Shown: positions 17,547 to 27,146, counted from the first letter of the stretch. The stretch: 64,000 bases of DNA from Hyphomicrobiales bacterium (GCA_900472395.1 UCHV01000029.1:57302-121301), one strand, 5' to 3'. The notes: a model not told the origin generated them from the letters alone. A program made the numbers and translations.

Positions 17547-17589
17547 GCGCGCTACCTCTCGAATGCAAGGTAATGCGCAATTGCAGGCT

Positions 17590-17618
17590 TTGCGAGTCGA
17601 TTCTGAAAGGGGTATAGG
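17590..17618 (+). promoter_or_regulatory. Predicted sigma-70 promoter of hemF
   Basis: A TTGCGA hexamer at 17590-17595 and TATAGG at 17613-17618 are separated by exactly 17 bp, 83 bp before the hemF ATG. No FNR-type box was found beside it. Confidence 0.45.
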
Positions 17619-17700
17619 CTGCGCAACGATGTTCCCGCGCAGCGCCATTCGGACAGCAGCACACCACGGGAACCGAACAGGACTGACCGGAAGGAACGAC

Positions 17701-18615
17701 ATGGAACGGCCGCAACTTGAAAAGGGCCTGCCCGAGGGCATCGAAGACAAAAAGGCCGCTGCCAAGGCCTGGTTCGAGAGCCTGCGCGACACGATCTGTT
17801 CCACCTTCGAGGCGCTGGAAGACGAAGTCTCCGGCCCTCTATCGGATCGTACACCCGGCCGTTTCGTTGGCAAGGACTGGCAGCGGGATGGCGGTGCCGG
17901 TGGCGGCGGCCGGATGTCGATGATGGAAGGCCGCGTCTTCGAAAAGGTCGGCGTCCACACATCCACCGTCCATGGCGAATTTTCCGAGGATTTCCGTAGG
18001 CAGATGCCGGGTGCCGACGAGGACCCGCGTTTCTGGGCCTCCGGCATTTCTCTGATCGCCCATCCGGTCAATCCCAATGTCCCGGCCGTGCACATGAACA
18101 CCCGCATGGTGGTGACGTCCAGCCAGTGGTTCGGCGGTGGCGCCGACCTGACGCCGGTGCTTGACCGTCGCCGTACCCAGGAAGATGCCGACAGCCAGCT
18201 GTTTCACCGGGCCATGGAGATCACCTGCAATCGCCATGGCGGCGTGGCGGATTACGATCGTTACAAGAAATGGTGCGACGACTATTTCTTTCTGCCCCAC
18301 CGCAACGAGGCGCGCGGCATAGGCGGCATCTTTTTCGACTGGCTGACACCGCAGGCAGACAAGGGCGGCTGGGACGCCAACTTCGATTTCGTGCGGGATG
18401 TCGGCCGCTGTTTCAACGTCATCTATCCGAAGATCGTGCGCGACAACTTCAACAGCGAATTCACGCAGGAAGATCGCGACGAGCAATTGATCCGTCGTGG
18501 CCGCTATGTCGAATTCAACCTGCTTTATGATCGCGGCACGTTGTTCGGCCTGAAGACGGGAGGCAATGTCGAAGCCATTCTGTCGTCGCTGCCGCCGATG
18601 GTACGCTGGCCTTGA
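17701..18615 (+). CDS. hemF: Oxygen-dependent coproporphyrinogen III oxidase
   Basis: 304 residues, the normal HemF length. It decarboxylates coproporphyrinogen III to protoporphyrinogen IX in haem synthesis using O2. Family segments visible are GGGGRMSMMEGRVFEKVGV near residue 64, the active-site block PAVHMNTRMVV, WFGGGADLTP near residue 141, and GGIFFDWL followed by RRGRYVEFNLLYDRGT. The ATG at 17701 is preceded by GGAAGGAACGAC, which supports this start. It stands alone with its own predicted promoter. Confidence 0.97.
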   Translation: MERPQLEKGLPEGIEDKKAAAKAWFESLRDTICSTFEALEDEVSGPLSDRTPGRFVGKDWQRDGGAGGGGRMSMMEGRVFEKVGVHTSTVHGEFSEDFRRQMPGADEDPRFWASGISLIAHPVNPNVPAVHMNTRMVVTSSQWFGGGADLTPVLDRRRTQEDADSQLFHRAMEITCNRHGGVADYDRYKKWCDDYFFLPHRNEARGIGGIFFDWLTPQADKGGWDANFDFVRDVGRCFNVIYPKIVRDNFNSEFTQEDRDEQLIRRGRYVEFNLLYDRGTLFGLKTGGNVEAILSSLPPMVRWP

Positions 18616-18730
18616 TCGAAACGCCCTGATCATAATTTAGCGATCAATTAACAAAAGCGATATTCAAACCGACTGACCGGTGTTAGCTTGCCCTCGCCGT
18701 AGAGGGCTGGCCGCACAGGGAGATGTCGCC

Positions 18731-18994
18731 ATGGTCATATCGCAGGGCATTCAGAAAAAGCATAAAGAGATCGAACTCGACGTCGAAAACGAAGAAATGA
18801 TCAGCCGCATGGCGTCAGATCTTCGGGCACGAAGCGATCCGGATTTTCCGCATTCCTATTACGTGGCGCAGGTGCGCCGCCAATTGGCCGGCAAATCGCT
18901 GCCGTCAAACACCAACCGTGCTGCACCGACGCTCAAACCGCCGGTTGCCGAAACCCATAGCTCGGTTTTCCACGCCTGGGCGCTGGCGGAATAA
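18731..18994 (+). CDS. Small hypothetical protein
   Basis: 87 residues beginning MVISQGIQKKHKEIELDV. The middle is charged (ENEEMISRMASDLRARSDPDFPHSYYVAQVRRQLAG) and the C-terminus is Pro/Ala-rich. There is no signal peptide or membrane helix. AGGGAGATG lies in front of the ATG and a good terminator follows the gene at 19019-19043, which supports a real monocistronic unit. The family is not recognised. Confidence 0.65.
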   Translation: MVISQGIQKKHKEIELDVENEEMISRMASDLRARSDPDFPHSYYVAQVRRQLAGKSLPSNTNRAAPTLKPPVAETHSSVFHAWALAE

Positions 18995-19018
18995 ACAGCC
19001 TATACCGTCTTGAAACGC

Positions 19019-19043
19019 AACCGCCGGAAACTTCCGGCGGTTT
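19019..19043 (+). terminator. Intrinsic terminator after the 87-residue protein gene
   Basis: An 11-bp stem AACCGCCGGAA/TTCCGGCGGTT followed by a short T run, 24 bp after the stop at 18994. Confidence 0.7.
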
Positions 19044-19107
19044 AATGCGTTTTGTCGCAAGGCGATCTGACACGATCCGATCGCTTGGCTACCAAGGAGG
19101 AAACATC

Positions 19108-19299
19108 ATGAGACTTTTCGAATGCGGAACGCTGGTTCCCGGATGCGAGTGGCATACCCGGGCGGACGAGGATGCCGAAGTGGTGCGCCGCACGGTGGAG
19201 CACATGCGCTCTGCACACGGCGAAACCATCATCCGCGAAAACATGGTCGACAACATCAAGGCGCGCATTCGCGACGAAGCGAGCAGCAAGGCTGCTTAG
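19108..19299 (+). CDS. DUF1059 small protein
   Basis: 63 residues with the DUF1059 layout: FECGTLVPGCEWHTRADEDAE followed by a short helix VEHMRSAHGETI. The paired Cys and the later His resemble a small zinc-binding unit, though metal binding is inference. The start is fixed by AAGGAGG 8 nt before the ATG at 19108. Its stop (TAG at 19297) overlaps the stop of the convergent cca gene (TAA on the other strand). Confidence 0.85.
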   Translation: MRLFECGTLVPGCEWHTRADEDAEVVRRTVEHMRSAHGETIIRENMVDNIKARIRDEASSKAA

Positions 19300-20579
19300 G
19301 CTCTGTCCGCCTTGCCTATCAAGTCTGCAAGCCGGGCGGTGAGCGCTGCCCGGTCAATAGCGAAGTTGCGCTCGACCCAGAGAGTTTCGAGTTCCGCCAG
19401 AACCGCACCGACTTTTGGCCCGGGCTCAAGGCCCGCTGCAATCACATCGCCGCCACTCAACGGGAAAACCGGCTTTTCGAAATTTTCCGCCCGTTTCAGC
19501 AGCACAGAAAGACGGGCCGCCTTGCGCATGGCGATCGGATCGCCCTCGGCGTTCGCCCGCGCGGATGCCAGTGCCAGCTTCAACTGCATGACCAGACCAT
19601 CACGTCCGGCGCGATAAAGAATGCGGTCGAAACCCACATCAGTCACCTCATCTGGCAGGAGGGGCGCGGAGGCCCAACCTTCCAGACGTGCAGCTTCGGC
19701 ATTGGCCATGCGCAGGCGTTTTGCCATTTCGGCAAGGCGCGGCGCATCGACCGGCACGATGGCGGCCAGCCGCAGCAGCGGATCCGGTTTCCAGCCAAGC
19801 GCCGCTTCCGCCGCGACCACGCCATGGATGGAATCGATGCCCCATTTTTCCGTTTCCGGCAGAATTTCCGTCAGCACGCCGGTCTGCCGCATCCACAACA
19901 ACGCGCGCGACGGGTCGGCAGCGGACAAGAGCTTTTTCGTCTCGGCCCAGATGCGCTCGGCCGACAGGGTCGACAGCTTATCCTTGGCGCGGGCAACGGC
20001 ACGCAGACCATCGGCATCGGGACGGCCGGAACCGTAATAGGCAAAAAAGCGGAAGAACCGCAGACTGCGCAGGTGATCTTCGGCAATGCGCGTGGCGGCA
20101 TCTCCGATGAAGCGGATCGTGCGCGTCTCGATATCCTTGAGGCCCTCGACCATATCCACGACATTGCCGTCGCGATCGGCATAAAGCGCATTGATGGTAA
20201 AATCACGCCGTTCCGCATCGGCCTGCCAGTCGGTGCCGAACGCAACCTCGGCATGGCGGCCGTCGGTCGAAACATCACGCCGCAGCGTCGTCACCTCAAA
20301 CGGCTGGCCATCGACCACCAGCGTCACCGTGCCATGCGCGATACCGGTCGGTACGGACTTGATGCCCGCCGCTTCCGCTCGCGCCTGCGTCTCGGCCGGC
20401 AGCAACGTCGTTGCCAGATCCACATCCTGGATCGGCAGCCCCATCAACGCGTTGCGCACGGCACCGCCAACGATGCGCGTTTCGCCGCCATCACCGTTGA
20501 GCAGGTCGAGCACGCGGACCAGTGCCGGATTTTTGAACCAGTCCTCATTGGCAATGTTTTTTGTGGTCGGACCGGTCAT
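19296..20579 (-). CDS. cca: CCA tRNA nucleotidyltransferase / poly(A) polymerase family
   Basis: 427 residues of the class II nucleotidyltransferase family. The N-terminus has TRIVGGAVRNALMG (residues 34-47) and the catalytic PIQDVDLATTLLP, followed by RRDFTINALYADRDGNVVD and the RNA-binding helical region RFFRFFAYYG. It adds or repairs the 3' CCA of tRNA; some alphaproteobacterial members were named PcnB, so poly(A) polymerase activity is the alternative. It is the last gene of an ATGA-coupled operon after the NUDIX and DUF1285 genes. Confidence 0.9.
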   Translation of the reverse strand: MTGPTTKNIANEDWFKNPALVRVLDLLNGDGGETRIVGGAVRNALMGLPIQDVDLATTLLPAETQARAEAAGIKSVPTGIAHGTVTLVVDGQPFEVTTLRRDVSTDGRHAEVAFGTDWQADAERRDFTINALYADRDGNVVDMVEGLKDIETRTIRFIGDAATRIAEDHLRSLRFFRFFAYYGSGRPDADGLRAVARAKDKLSTLSAERIWAETKKLLSAADPSRALLWMRQTGVLTEILPETEKWGIDSIHGVVAAEAALGWKPDPLLRLAAIVPVDAPRLAEMAKRLRMANAEAARLEGWASAPLLPDEVTDVGFDRILYRAGRDGLVMQLKLALASARANAEGDPIAMRKAARLSVLLKRAENFEKPVFPLSGGDVIAAGLEPGPKVGAVLAELETLWVERNFAIDRAALTARLADLIGKADRA

Positions 20580-21211
20580 GAATAAAGCCTTTCGTAGAGC
20601 GTGCGCAAAATCCCGGCGGTAATGCCCCAGATATTGCGTTCGCCATAGGGCATCAGGAAAAAATGTCGCTCGACGCCATCGAGAACGCGGCTGCCGCGCT
20701 GGTGATTGGCCTCATCCATCAGGAATGGCAACGGCACTTCGAACACGTCATCCACCTCCGCCGGATTGAGTTGCAACTCGAAACCGCGCTTCACCACGGA
20801 CAGGATCGGCGTGATGCGAAATCCCGTTGGCGTAAAATAGGTCGGCAGACGCCCAACCGGCTCCACGAACATGCGCGACAGGCCGATCTCCTCCTCCGCC
20901 TCGCGAAGGGCCGCCTCTTCCGGCGAGTTGTCTTCCGGGTCAATGGATCCACCCGGAAAGGCGATCTGGCCGGAATGTTTTCGCAAGGTCGTGGTGCGCT
21001 GCGTGAGGATCACACTCGCCTTTGCGCCATCATCGACAACGGGGATCAGCACGGCGGCATCGCGCAGCTTCAACTCCTGCGCACGTGCCACAAAATGCGG
21101 ATTGAGCGCGTGATCGCCATGCGCTTGCCACGCTTCCTCAAGCGGCATGCCCTTCTGATCGAGCGCGCGGGCGCGAAAATCTTCTGCGGAAAAAAGCGGG
21201 TATTGCGTCAT
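20576..21211 (-). CDS. NUDIX hydrolase, CoA pyrophosphatase type
   Basis: 211 residues. The NUDIX box reads GGSIDPEDNSPEEAALREAEEEIGL starting near residue 87 (in segments: GGSIDPEDNS, then EEAALREAEEEIGL), preceded by QRTTTLRKHSGQIAFPGG, the pattern of CoA pyrophosphatases such as NudL. These enzymes cleave CoA to 3',5'-ADP and phosphopantetheine. The gene overlaps both neighbours by 4 bp (ATGA at each end), so it is translated from the DUF1285-NUDIX-cca mRNA. Confidence 0.88.
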   Translation of the reverse strand: MTQYPLFSAEDFRARALDQKGMPLEEAWQAHGDHALNPHFVARAQELKLRDAAVLIPVVDDGAKASVILTQRTTTLRKHSGQIAFPGGSIDPEDNSPEEAALREAEEEIGLSRMFVEPVGRLPTYFTPTGFRITPILSVVKRGFELQLNPAEVDDVFEVPLPFLMDEANHQRGSRVLDGVERHFFLMPYGERNIWGITAGILRTLYERLYS

Positions 21212-21831
21212 TTCGAAAGCGCGTCCAGTTCGGCCTGCGGCATCACGGCAAACACCGCCCCACCGGAGCGGATCACGAACATCGCCACGCCGTCTATTTC
21301 CTGCGTTTCGCCAAGCGCAACCAGATCATACATCACGGCACGCGAAACCAGCGCCTCCAGCCGCCCGCGCACCAGCAGATACGGTTTCAGCTCACGGTTC
21401 TCGCCTGATATCTCGAATCGCAGCGGATTGTCGGCACCGGCCTCCACCACATCGCCAACATTGGTGCGGAAGGTCAGAACAGCTGCGCCATCGCGTTCCG
21501 CCACCTGCATCTCCACCGCCATGAAAGGCGCGTCGATCACACGGATGCCGACCTTTTCCACAGGCGTGACGAGATAGATCTTTCCGTCCTCATCCCTGCG
21601 CAGGACCGTCGAGAACAACCGCACCAGCGGCGCGCGGCCGATCGGCGTGCCCATGTAGAACCAGGTGCCGTCGGCGCGGATTTCCATATCGAGATCGCCG
21701 CAAAACGGCGGGTTCCAGCGCTCCACCGGCGGCAGGCCACGCGCGCCCTCGCCCGTCTGCTCGGAAGCATGTGCGATCATCGCCGCAAGACCTGCGGCAT
21801 CGGTCGCCTGATTTATCCGTTCCGTCGCCAT
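21208..21831 (-). CDS. DUF1285 protein
   Basis: 207 residues. WNPPFCGDLDMEIRADGTWFYMGTPIGR is the DUF1285 signature region near residue 40 (CGDLDMEIRADGTW and YMGTPIGR are the key parts). The family has no assigned activity. It is the first gene of the coupled operon with NUDIX and cca and is divergent from moxR by 183 bp. This gene order next to moxR is common in rhizobia as I recall it, which is knowledge of the group and was not tested here. Confidence 0.82.
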   Translation of the reverse strand: MATERINQATDAAGLAAMIAHASEQTGEGARGLPPVERWNPPFCGDLDMEIRADGTWFYMGTPIGRAPLVRLFSTVLRRDEDGKIYLVTPVEKVGIRVIDAPFMAVEMQVAERDGAAVLTFRTNVGDVVEAGADNPLRFEISGENRELKPYLLVRGRLEALVSRAVMYDLVALGETQEIDGVAMFVIRSGGAVFAVMPQAELDALSK

Positions 21832-22014
21832 GATTGTGTCCCGGTTCGAGCTTTAAGGACAGAAGAGTCACGAGATAGTCATTCATGACGTCCTTGTCAG
21901 CCGCCAAACTGGGAATAACTTCATTGCGATAGTGCGCAGATGCAGCATACCCGATATGAATGATGAACCGCCATTCGGCACAAGCCGCGAAAAAACCGAT
22001 AGATGGAGAACCCA

Positions 22015-23028
22015 ATGGGTGTGATGACGTCCACAGAAACTCCACTCGATGAGAAAGCCATCATCGCCGCTGCCGAAAAGGCGCTGTCCGATATCGCCGC
22101 CATTCGCGCCGAAGTCGGCAAGGTGATCTTTGGTCAGGAGCAGGTGGTCGAAAACACCCTTCTCGCCGTTCTGTCCGGCGGCCATGCGCTGCTGGTCGGC
22201 GTGCCTGGTCTCGCCAAGACAAAGCTGGTCACCACGCTCGGCACCGTGCTCGGCCTCGATGGCAACCGCATCCAGTTCACCCCCGACCTGATGCCCTCCG
22301 ACATTCTCGGCACCGAGGTGATGGATCAGGACGAAAACGGCCGCCGTTCCTTCCGCTTCGTCAAGGGACCGGTTTTCGCGCAGCTTTTGATGGCCGACGA
22401 GATCAACCGCGCCTCCCCGCGCACCCAGTCGGCGCTTTTGCAGTCGATGCAGGAATATCACGTCACGGTCGCCGGCCAGCGGTACGACCTGCCCGGCCCG
22501 TTCCACGTTCTCGCCACCCAGAACCCGCTGGAGCAGGAAGGCACCTATCCGCTGCCGGAAGCGCAGCTCGACCGCTTTCTGCTGCAGGTTGACGTGCTTT
22601 ACCCCGAACTCGACGCCGAACGGCAGATCCTGCTCGGCACGACCGGCATTTCCGAAGCAACGGCATCCGGCGTCATCGATGCCGCCCGCCTTCTCGAAAT
22701 CCAGTCGCTGATCCGCCAGATGCCGGTCAGCGACAAGGTTGTTGATGCCATCCTGTCGCTTGTCCGCTCCGCCCGCCCCGGCCATGGCAACACCATGACC
22801 GACCGTCACGTCGCCTGGGGTCCCGGCCCGCGCGCCGGTCAGGCGCTGATGTTGTGCGCCCGCGCCCGCGCCCTTTACGAAGGCCGCCTCGCCCCGTCGC
22901 TGGACGATATCGCCGCCCTTGCCGAACCCGTCCTGCAGCACCGCATGGCGCTCACCTTCTCGGCACGCGCCGAAGGCATGACCGTGCGTGATGTCATTTC
23001 CGGCCTGGCAAAACAGGTTCGCGGCTGA
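22015..23028 (+). CDS. moxR: MoxR-family AAA+ ATPase
   Basis: 337 residues with Walker A GVPGLAKTKLV near residue 59, Walker B LLMADEINRA, sensor segment ATQNPLEQEGTYPLPEAQLDRF and a C-terminal lid. MoxR ATPases act as chaperones for von Willebrand-domain proteins encoded beside them. The ATG at 22015 is chosen because GATGGAGA lies 6 to 8 nt upstream; an in-frame ATG four codons earlier lacks this. It leads the operon moxR-DUF58-BatA/DUF4159-membrane protein. Confidence 0.92.
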   Translation: MGVMTSTETPLDEKAIIAAAEKALSDIAAIRAEVGKVIFGQEQVVENTLLAVLSGGHALLVGVPGLAKTKLVTTLGTVLGLDGNRIQFTPDLMPSDILGTEVMDQDENGRRSFRFVKGPVFAQLLMADEINRASPRTQSALLQSMQEYHVTVAGQRYDLPGPFHVLATQNPLEQEGTYPLPEAQLDRFLLQVDVLYPELDAERQILLGTTGISEATASGVIDAARLLEIQSLIRQMPVSDKVVDAILSLVRSARPGHGNTMTDRHVAWGPGPRAGQALMLCARARALYEGRLAPSLDDIAALAEPVLQHRMALTFSARAEGMTVRDVISGLAKQVRG

Positions 23029-23054
23029 CGCCGTCTCGACCGAAAGGAATACGC

Positions 23055-23987
23055 GTGGCATCCATCGGTGAGATCGTCGACCAGACGCCGAGCGCAGAAA
23101 TCCTCAGCCGTGCCCGCCAGCGGGCCATTCTCGTGCCCGATTGCATGGTCGAGGCCCGCCGCATCGCCAACACGGTGATTTCCGGCTGGCACGGCCGTCG
23201 CAAACGCGGCATCGGCGAAAATTTCTGGCAGTTCCGGCCTTATGCGGATGGCGAAAGCCTTGCCCGCATCGACTGGCGCCGCTCCGCCCGTGACGACCAT
23301 ACCTATATCCGCGACAAGGAATGGGAAGCCGCCCACACCGTCTGGCTGTGGGCCGACATGTCGCCGTCGATGATGTACAAATCCACCTACGCGGCCGTTT
23401 CCAAGGAAAGCCGCGCACTGGTGCTGATGCTGGCGCTGGCCGAAGTGCTGGCCCGCTCGGGCGAGCGCATCGGATGTCCGGGCATCATGGAGCCGGTTTC
23501 GGCCCGCAACGCCGCCGAACGGCTGGCGACCGCTCTCGTCCACGCCCCGCCATCCACCGGCCTGCCGCAGACGGAAATGATCCGTGGTGCGAGCGATATC
23601 GTGCTGATCGGCGATTTTCTCGACGATGCCGACCGCATCATGCAGCGTGTCGCACCGCTCGCGCGCCGCGGCCTGCGCGGCCATGTCATCGAGGTGGCGG
23701 ACCCGGCCGAAGAAATCTTTCCCTATAGCGGCCGCACCGAATTCACCGATCCCGAAACCGGCGAAAAGCTGACCTCGGGCCGAGCCGAATCCGTGCGCGA
23801 GATTTACCGCAACGCCTATCTGGCGCGGCGTGAAAATCTCGGGCAGTCGCTGCGCCGCCTGGGCTGGAGTTTTATCGTCCACCGCACCGATCACCTCGCC
23901 TCGGAAGCCTTGGGCGCGGTCCACGGTTATCTCTCCGGCAATCCACCGCGCATCATACCGAATACATCGACCGGAGTCGGCGCATGA
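23055..23987 (+). CDS. DUF58 protein (von Willebrand-like, MoxR partner)
   Basis: 310 residues beginning at GTG 23055, preceded by GAAAGGAAT. DUF58 features are RRKRGIGENFWQFRPYADGE followed by RIDWRRSARDD (the conserved central motif) and VWLWADMSPSM, a MIDAS-like D-x-S-x-S site. Such proteins are partners of the neighbouring MoxR ATPase, probably at the inner membrane face. The end overlaps the next gene by 4 bp (ATGA). Confidence 0.9.
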   Translation: MASIGEIVDQTPSAEILSRARQRAILVPDCMVEARRIANTVISGWHGRRKRGIGENFWQFRPYADGESLARIDWRRSARDDHTYIRDKEWEAAHTVWLWADMSPSMMYKSTYAAVSKESRALVLMLALAEVLARSGERIGCPGIMEPVSARNAAERLATALVHAPPSTGLPQTEMIRGASDIVLIGDFLDDADRIMQRVAPLARRGLRGHVIEVADPAEEIFPYSGRTEFTDPETGEKLTSGRAESVREIYRNAYLARRENLGQSLRRLGWSFIVHRTDHLASEALGAVHGYLSGNPPRIIPNTSTGVGA

Positions 23988-26920
23988 GTGGTTTCGCCTT
24001 CGCCAGCCCCGCCATCCTTTTCGCGCTGATCGCACTGCCGGCCATCTGGTGGCTGCTGCGGCTCACGCCGCCGCGTCCACGTTCAGAGGTGTTTCCGCCG
24101 CTGCGCATTCTTGCCACTGTCTTGAAGCGCGAGGAAACACCGGCGCAAAGCCCGTGGTGGCTGACGCTGCTGCGTATCCTGCTCGCCACCGCCGTGATCC
24201 TTGCGATCGCCGATCCCGTTATCAACCCGCGCAACAATCCGCTCGCCTCCGGCGGCCCGCTTGTGATGATTGTCGATAACAGCTGGGCAAGCGCCGAGGA
24301 CTGGGAACGCCGGGTGCAGACCGCCGATCTGATGATCGGTGACGCAGCCGATGCCGAAATCCCCGTCTCGCTCACCTTCACGGCGGAAGCCACCCACGAC
24401 GCCGTCCCGACCAGCGCCATCGTTGCCCGCGAACGCCTGGCCGCTGCCCGACCGAAACCGCTGGTGCCGGACCGCCTGCGCGCCGCCCGCGCCGTCACCG
24501 AAGCCCTGAACGGCACCCAGCCCGGCACGCTCGCTTACCTTTCCGACGGTATCGCCGCGCCCACCGATGGCGACATGCTGACGGCGCTTGCCGGCCTGTC
24601 ACCACGCGACATGCAGCTGATCGAAGGCGACGGCCAGAAGTCGCTCGCTCTCACCGGCGCCACCAACAATGCCGCTGCCATGTCGGTCGCAGCGACGCGT
24701 CTCAAGACCGAAACCGCCCAGAACTTTTCCGTCAACGCGCTCGACCAGCAGGGTCGCTCGCTGGCAACGGGCACGCTCGATTTCGCGGCCGGTGCCAACA
24801 CCGCGACGGCCACGATCAACGCGCCGTTCGAACTGCGCAACGATTTCGCCCGCCTCTCGGTCGATGGCATTGCCACCGCAGGCGCCACACATCTGCTCGA
24901 CGACGGCTTTAAACGCCGCCGTATCGCGCTCCTCTCCGGAGACAGCGGTAACGATTTTCAGCCCCTGCTTCTGCCGCTCTATTACATCAGCCGCGCGCTC
25001 GAACCCTATGCCGACCTGATCCAGCCCCGCGGCGGCGATCTCGCCGCATCGCTGCGCGAAATCCTCACCAGCAATCCATCCGCCATCGTCATGGCAGATG
25101 TCGGACGCCTGCCGGAGGAAAGTTATGCGCCGCTGCGGCAATGGCTGAACCGTGGTGGCACGCTGATCCGTTTTGCCGGCCCGCGTCTGGCCGCAGCCCC
25201 CGCCGACGATCCGCTTGTGCCGGTACGCTTGCGTCAGGGCGAACGCGCGCTCGGCGGTGCCATGTCATGGGCCGATCCGCAGCCGCTCGCGGCCTTCCCC
25301 AATTTCGGTCCCTTCGCGGGCATGGCCGCGCCCACCGACATCACCGTGCGCCGCCAGGTTCTTGCCGAACCGACGCCCGATCTCAACGAGCGCACATGGG
25401 CAAGCCTTGCCGACGGCACGCCTCTTGTCACCACCCGCGAAGTCGAGGCCGGCCGTATCGTGCTGTTCCATGTCAGCGCCGATGCCACATGGTCGAACCT
25501 GCCGATCTCCGGCAATTTTGTCGAAATGCTGCGCCGTTTGGTGCAGTTGTCCCGCGCCGGTGGTGCCGCCGAACCACAGGCAGGCAATGCCGGTGCTCCG
25601 GCTCTGCCACCTTACCGATTGTTGACAGCCGATGGCATCCTCTCCACCGAAGTCGGCAGCGCCCGTCCGCTGGCGGCCAAGGTGGGCGTCAAGCCGATTG
25701 CCAGCCTCGACAATCCGCCCGGCCTTTACGGCTCGGAGGAAGGTTTTACCGCCGTGAACCTCTTGGCACCCAACACAACGCTCGCCCCCTTCGACGCCTC
25801 GGCTGCATCCTTCCCGATCGTTCGGCAGGGTCTTGCCGGTGGCGAAGCATGGTCACTGCGCCCGGCGCTTTTTGCCGCCGCCTTCTTCATGCTGCTTCTC
25901 GATACGCTGATCGTGCTGTTCATGAACGGCGGTTTTGCCCGCCTGCCCCGCGCCGGTCGTGCCGCCGCCATTTTGGCCGTTATGGTCGGTGCGTTTGCCT
26001 TTGCACCGACCGGTGATCTGCATGCCCAGACGCCATCGCAAGAACCTGCACCCGGCGCACAGGCCCAAGCCCAGCCCCCGGCAGCGCCTCAGCCCGGCCA
26101 GCCCGCACCACCGGCCGCCAGCCAGCAGACGCCCGATCCGAACGCGCCGATCGAACACGCCAAACCCGGCGACGAATCCATCCTCGAACGCCTCGACACC
26201 ACCCATCTCGCTTATGTCATCACCGGCGAAGGCGATGTCGACCGCATTTCCGAACAGGGGCTCGATGGCCTCAGCCAGTTCATGACCTACCGCACGACGC
26301 TGGAGCCCGGCGCGCCCGTTGGTGTCGATATCACCAAGGATGAACTGTCCTTCTATCCCATCATCTACTGGCCGGTTTCCGCCACCGCCCCCATGCCGTC
26401 TGCCGCCGCGATCTCCCGTATCGACGCCTATATGCGCAGCGGCGGTACCGTACTGTTCGACACGCGCGACCAGTTCAGCTCGCTTGATGGAAGCGGCGGC
26501 ACCAGCCCTAACGGCGAGCGTCTGCAGCAGATACTCGCCAATATCGACATCCCGCCGCTGGAGCCGACGCCGAACGACCACGTTCTCGCCCGCTCCTTTT
26601 ACCTGCTCAACAATTTCCCCGGTCGCTACAATGGCAGCCCGCTCTGGGTGGAAGCCCGTCAGGATGCCCGCAACCAGGGCACGGCCTTGTCCTCCTCCGG
26701 AGATGGCGTGACGCCGATCCTCATCACCGGCAATGATTTTGCTGGCGCGTGGGCGGTGGATGCGCAAGGCAATTCCGTGCTGCCGACCGTGCCGCCGGAC
26801 GACATGCAGCGCGAACACGCGTTTCGCTCCGGCGTCAACATCATGATGTATATGCTCACCGGCAATTACAAAGCCGACCAGGTGCATGTGCCCGCCCTTC
26901 TCGAACGATTGGGGCAGTAA
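23984..26920 (+). CDS. BatA-like membrane protein with C-terminal DUF4159
   Basis: 978 residues. The N-terminus is BatA-like: two hydrophobic helices (ILFALIALPAIWWLL and LLRILLATAVILAIADPVI) followed by a von Willebrand-like region with MIVDNSWAS. A second pair of helices lies near residue 630-670, then a Pro/Ala/Gln-rich linker and a DUF4159 domain (ERLDTTHLAYVITGEGDVDR onward; LSFYPIIYWPV). The bulk is predicted periplasmic. The family is tied to MoxR/DUF58 operons; the role is unknown but often linked to envelope stress or complex assembly. Confidence 0.88.
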   Translation: MSGFAFASPAILFALIALPAIWWLLRLTPPRPRSEVFPPLRILATVLKREETPAQSPWWLTLLRILLATAVILAIADPVINPRNNPLASGGPLVMIVDNSWASAEDWERRVQTADLMIGDAADAEIPVSLTFTAEATHDAVPTSAIVARERLAAARPKPLVPDRLRAARAVTEALNGTQPGTLAYLSDGIAAPTDGDMLTALAGLSPRDMQLIEGDGQKSLALTGATNNAAAMSVAATRLKTETAQNFSVNALDQQGRSLATGTLDFAAGANTATATINAPFELRNDFARLSVDGIATAGATHLLDDGFKRRRIALLSGDSGNDFQPLLLPLYYISRALEPYADLIQPRGGDLAASLREILTSNPSAIVMADVGRLPEESYAPLRQWLNRGGTLIRFAGPRLAAAPADDPLVPVRLRQGERALGGAMSWADPQPLAAFPNFGPFAGMAAPTDITVRRQVLAEPTPDLNERTWASLADGTPLVTTREVEAGRIVLFHVSADATWSNLPISGNFVEMLRRLVQLSRAGGAAEPQAGNAGAPALPPYRLLTADGILSTEVGSARPLAAKVGVKPIASLDNPPGLYGSEEGFTAVNLLAPNTTLAPFDASAASFPIVRQGLAGGEAWSLRPALFAAAFFMLLLDTLIVLFMNGGFARLPRAGRAAAILAVMVGAFAFAPTGDLHAQTPSQEPAPGAQAQAQPPAAPQPGQPAPPAASQQTPDPNAPIEHAKPGDESILERLDTTHLAYVITGEGDVDRISEQGLDGLSQFMTYRTTLEPGAPVGVDITKDELSFYPIIYWPVSATAPMPSAAAISRIDAYMRSGGTVLFDTRDQFSSLDGSGGTSPNGERLQQILANIDIPPLEPTPNDHVLARSFYLLNNFPGRYNGSPLWVEARQDARNQGTALSSSGDGVTPILITGNDFAGAWAVDAQGNSVLPTVPPDDMQREHAFRSGVNIMMYMLTGNYKADQVHVPALLERLGQ

Positions 26921-27002
26921 GAATGGCTGTTGTTGTTCGCATCACCTCTACTCGCGAAGGGATGCCAGCTATGGAGCCAAGCCGGCGCCACTTGCTCCCT
27001 TC

Positions 27003-27146
27003 GATCTCCCCCCTTGAGGGGGAGATGTCACCAAAAGGTGACAGAGGGGGGTATGCGAGGGTGCGGCAAGTGCATCGAGCTCGGCATTTGCGCCAGGATT
27101 ACCCCCCTCTGTCCTGCCGGACATCTCCCCCGCAAGGGGGGAGATC
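27003..27146. repeat. Rhizobial intergenic mosaic palindrome (RIME-like) inside the moxR operon
   Basis: A nested inverted repeat. ATCTCCCCC/GGGGGAGAT hairpins lie at 27004-27026 and 27123-27145, a GTCACC-AAAA-GGTGAC hairpin at 27027-27042, and a perfect 13-bp inverted pair ACAGAGGGGGGTA (27041-27053) and its complement (27100-27112) closes the interior. The sequence type (CCCCCTCTGTC...GACATCTCCCCC) resembles RIME elements of rhizobia. It occupies a 283-bp gap in an operon whose other junctions are tight. Confidence 0.8.
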
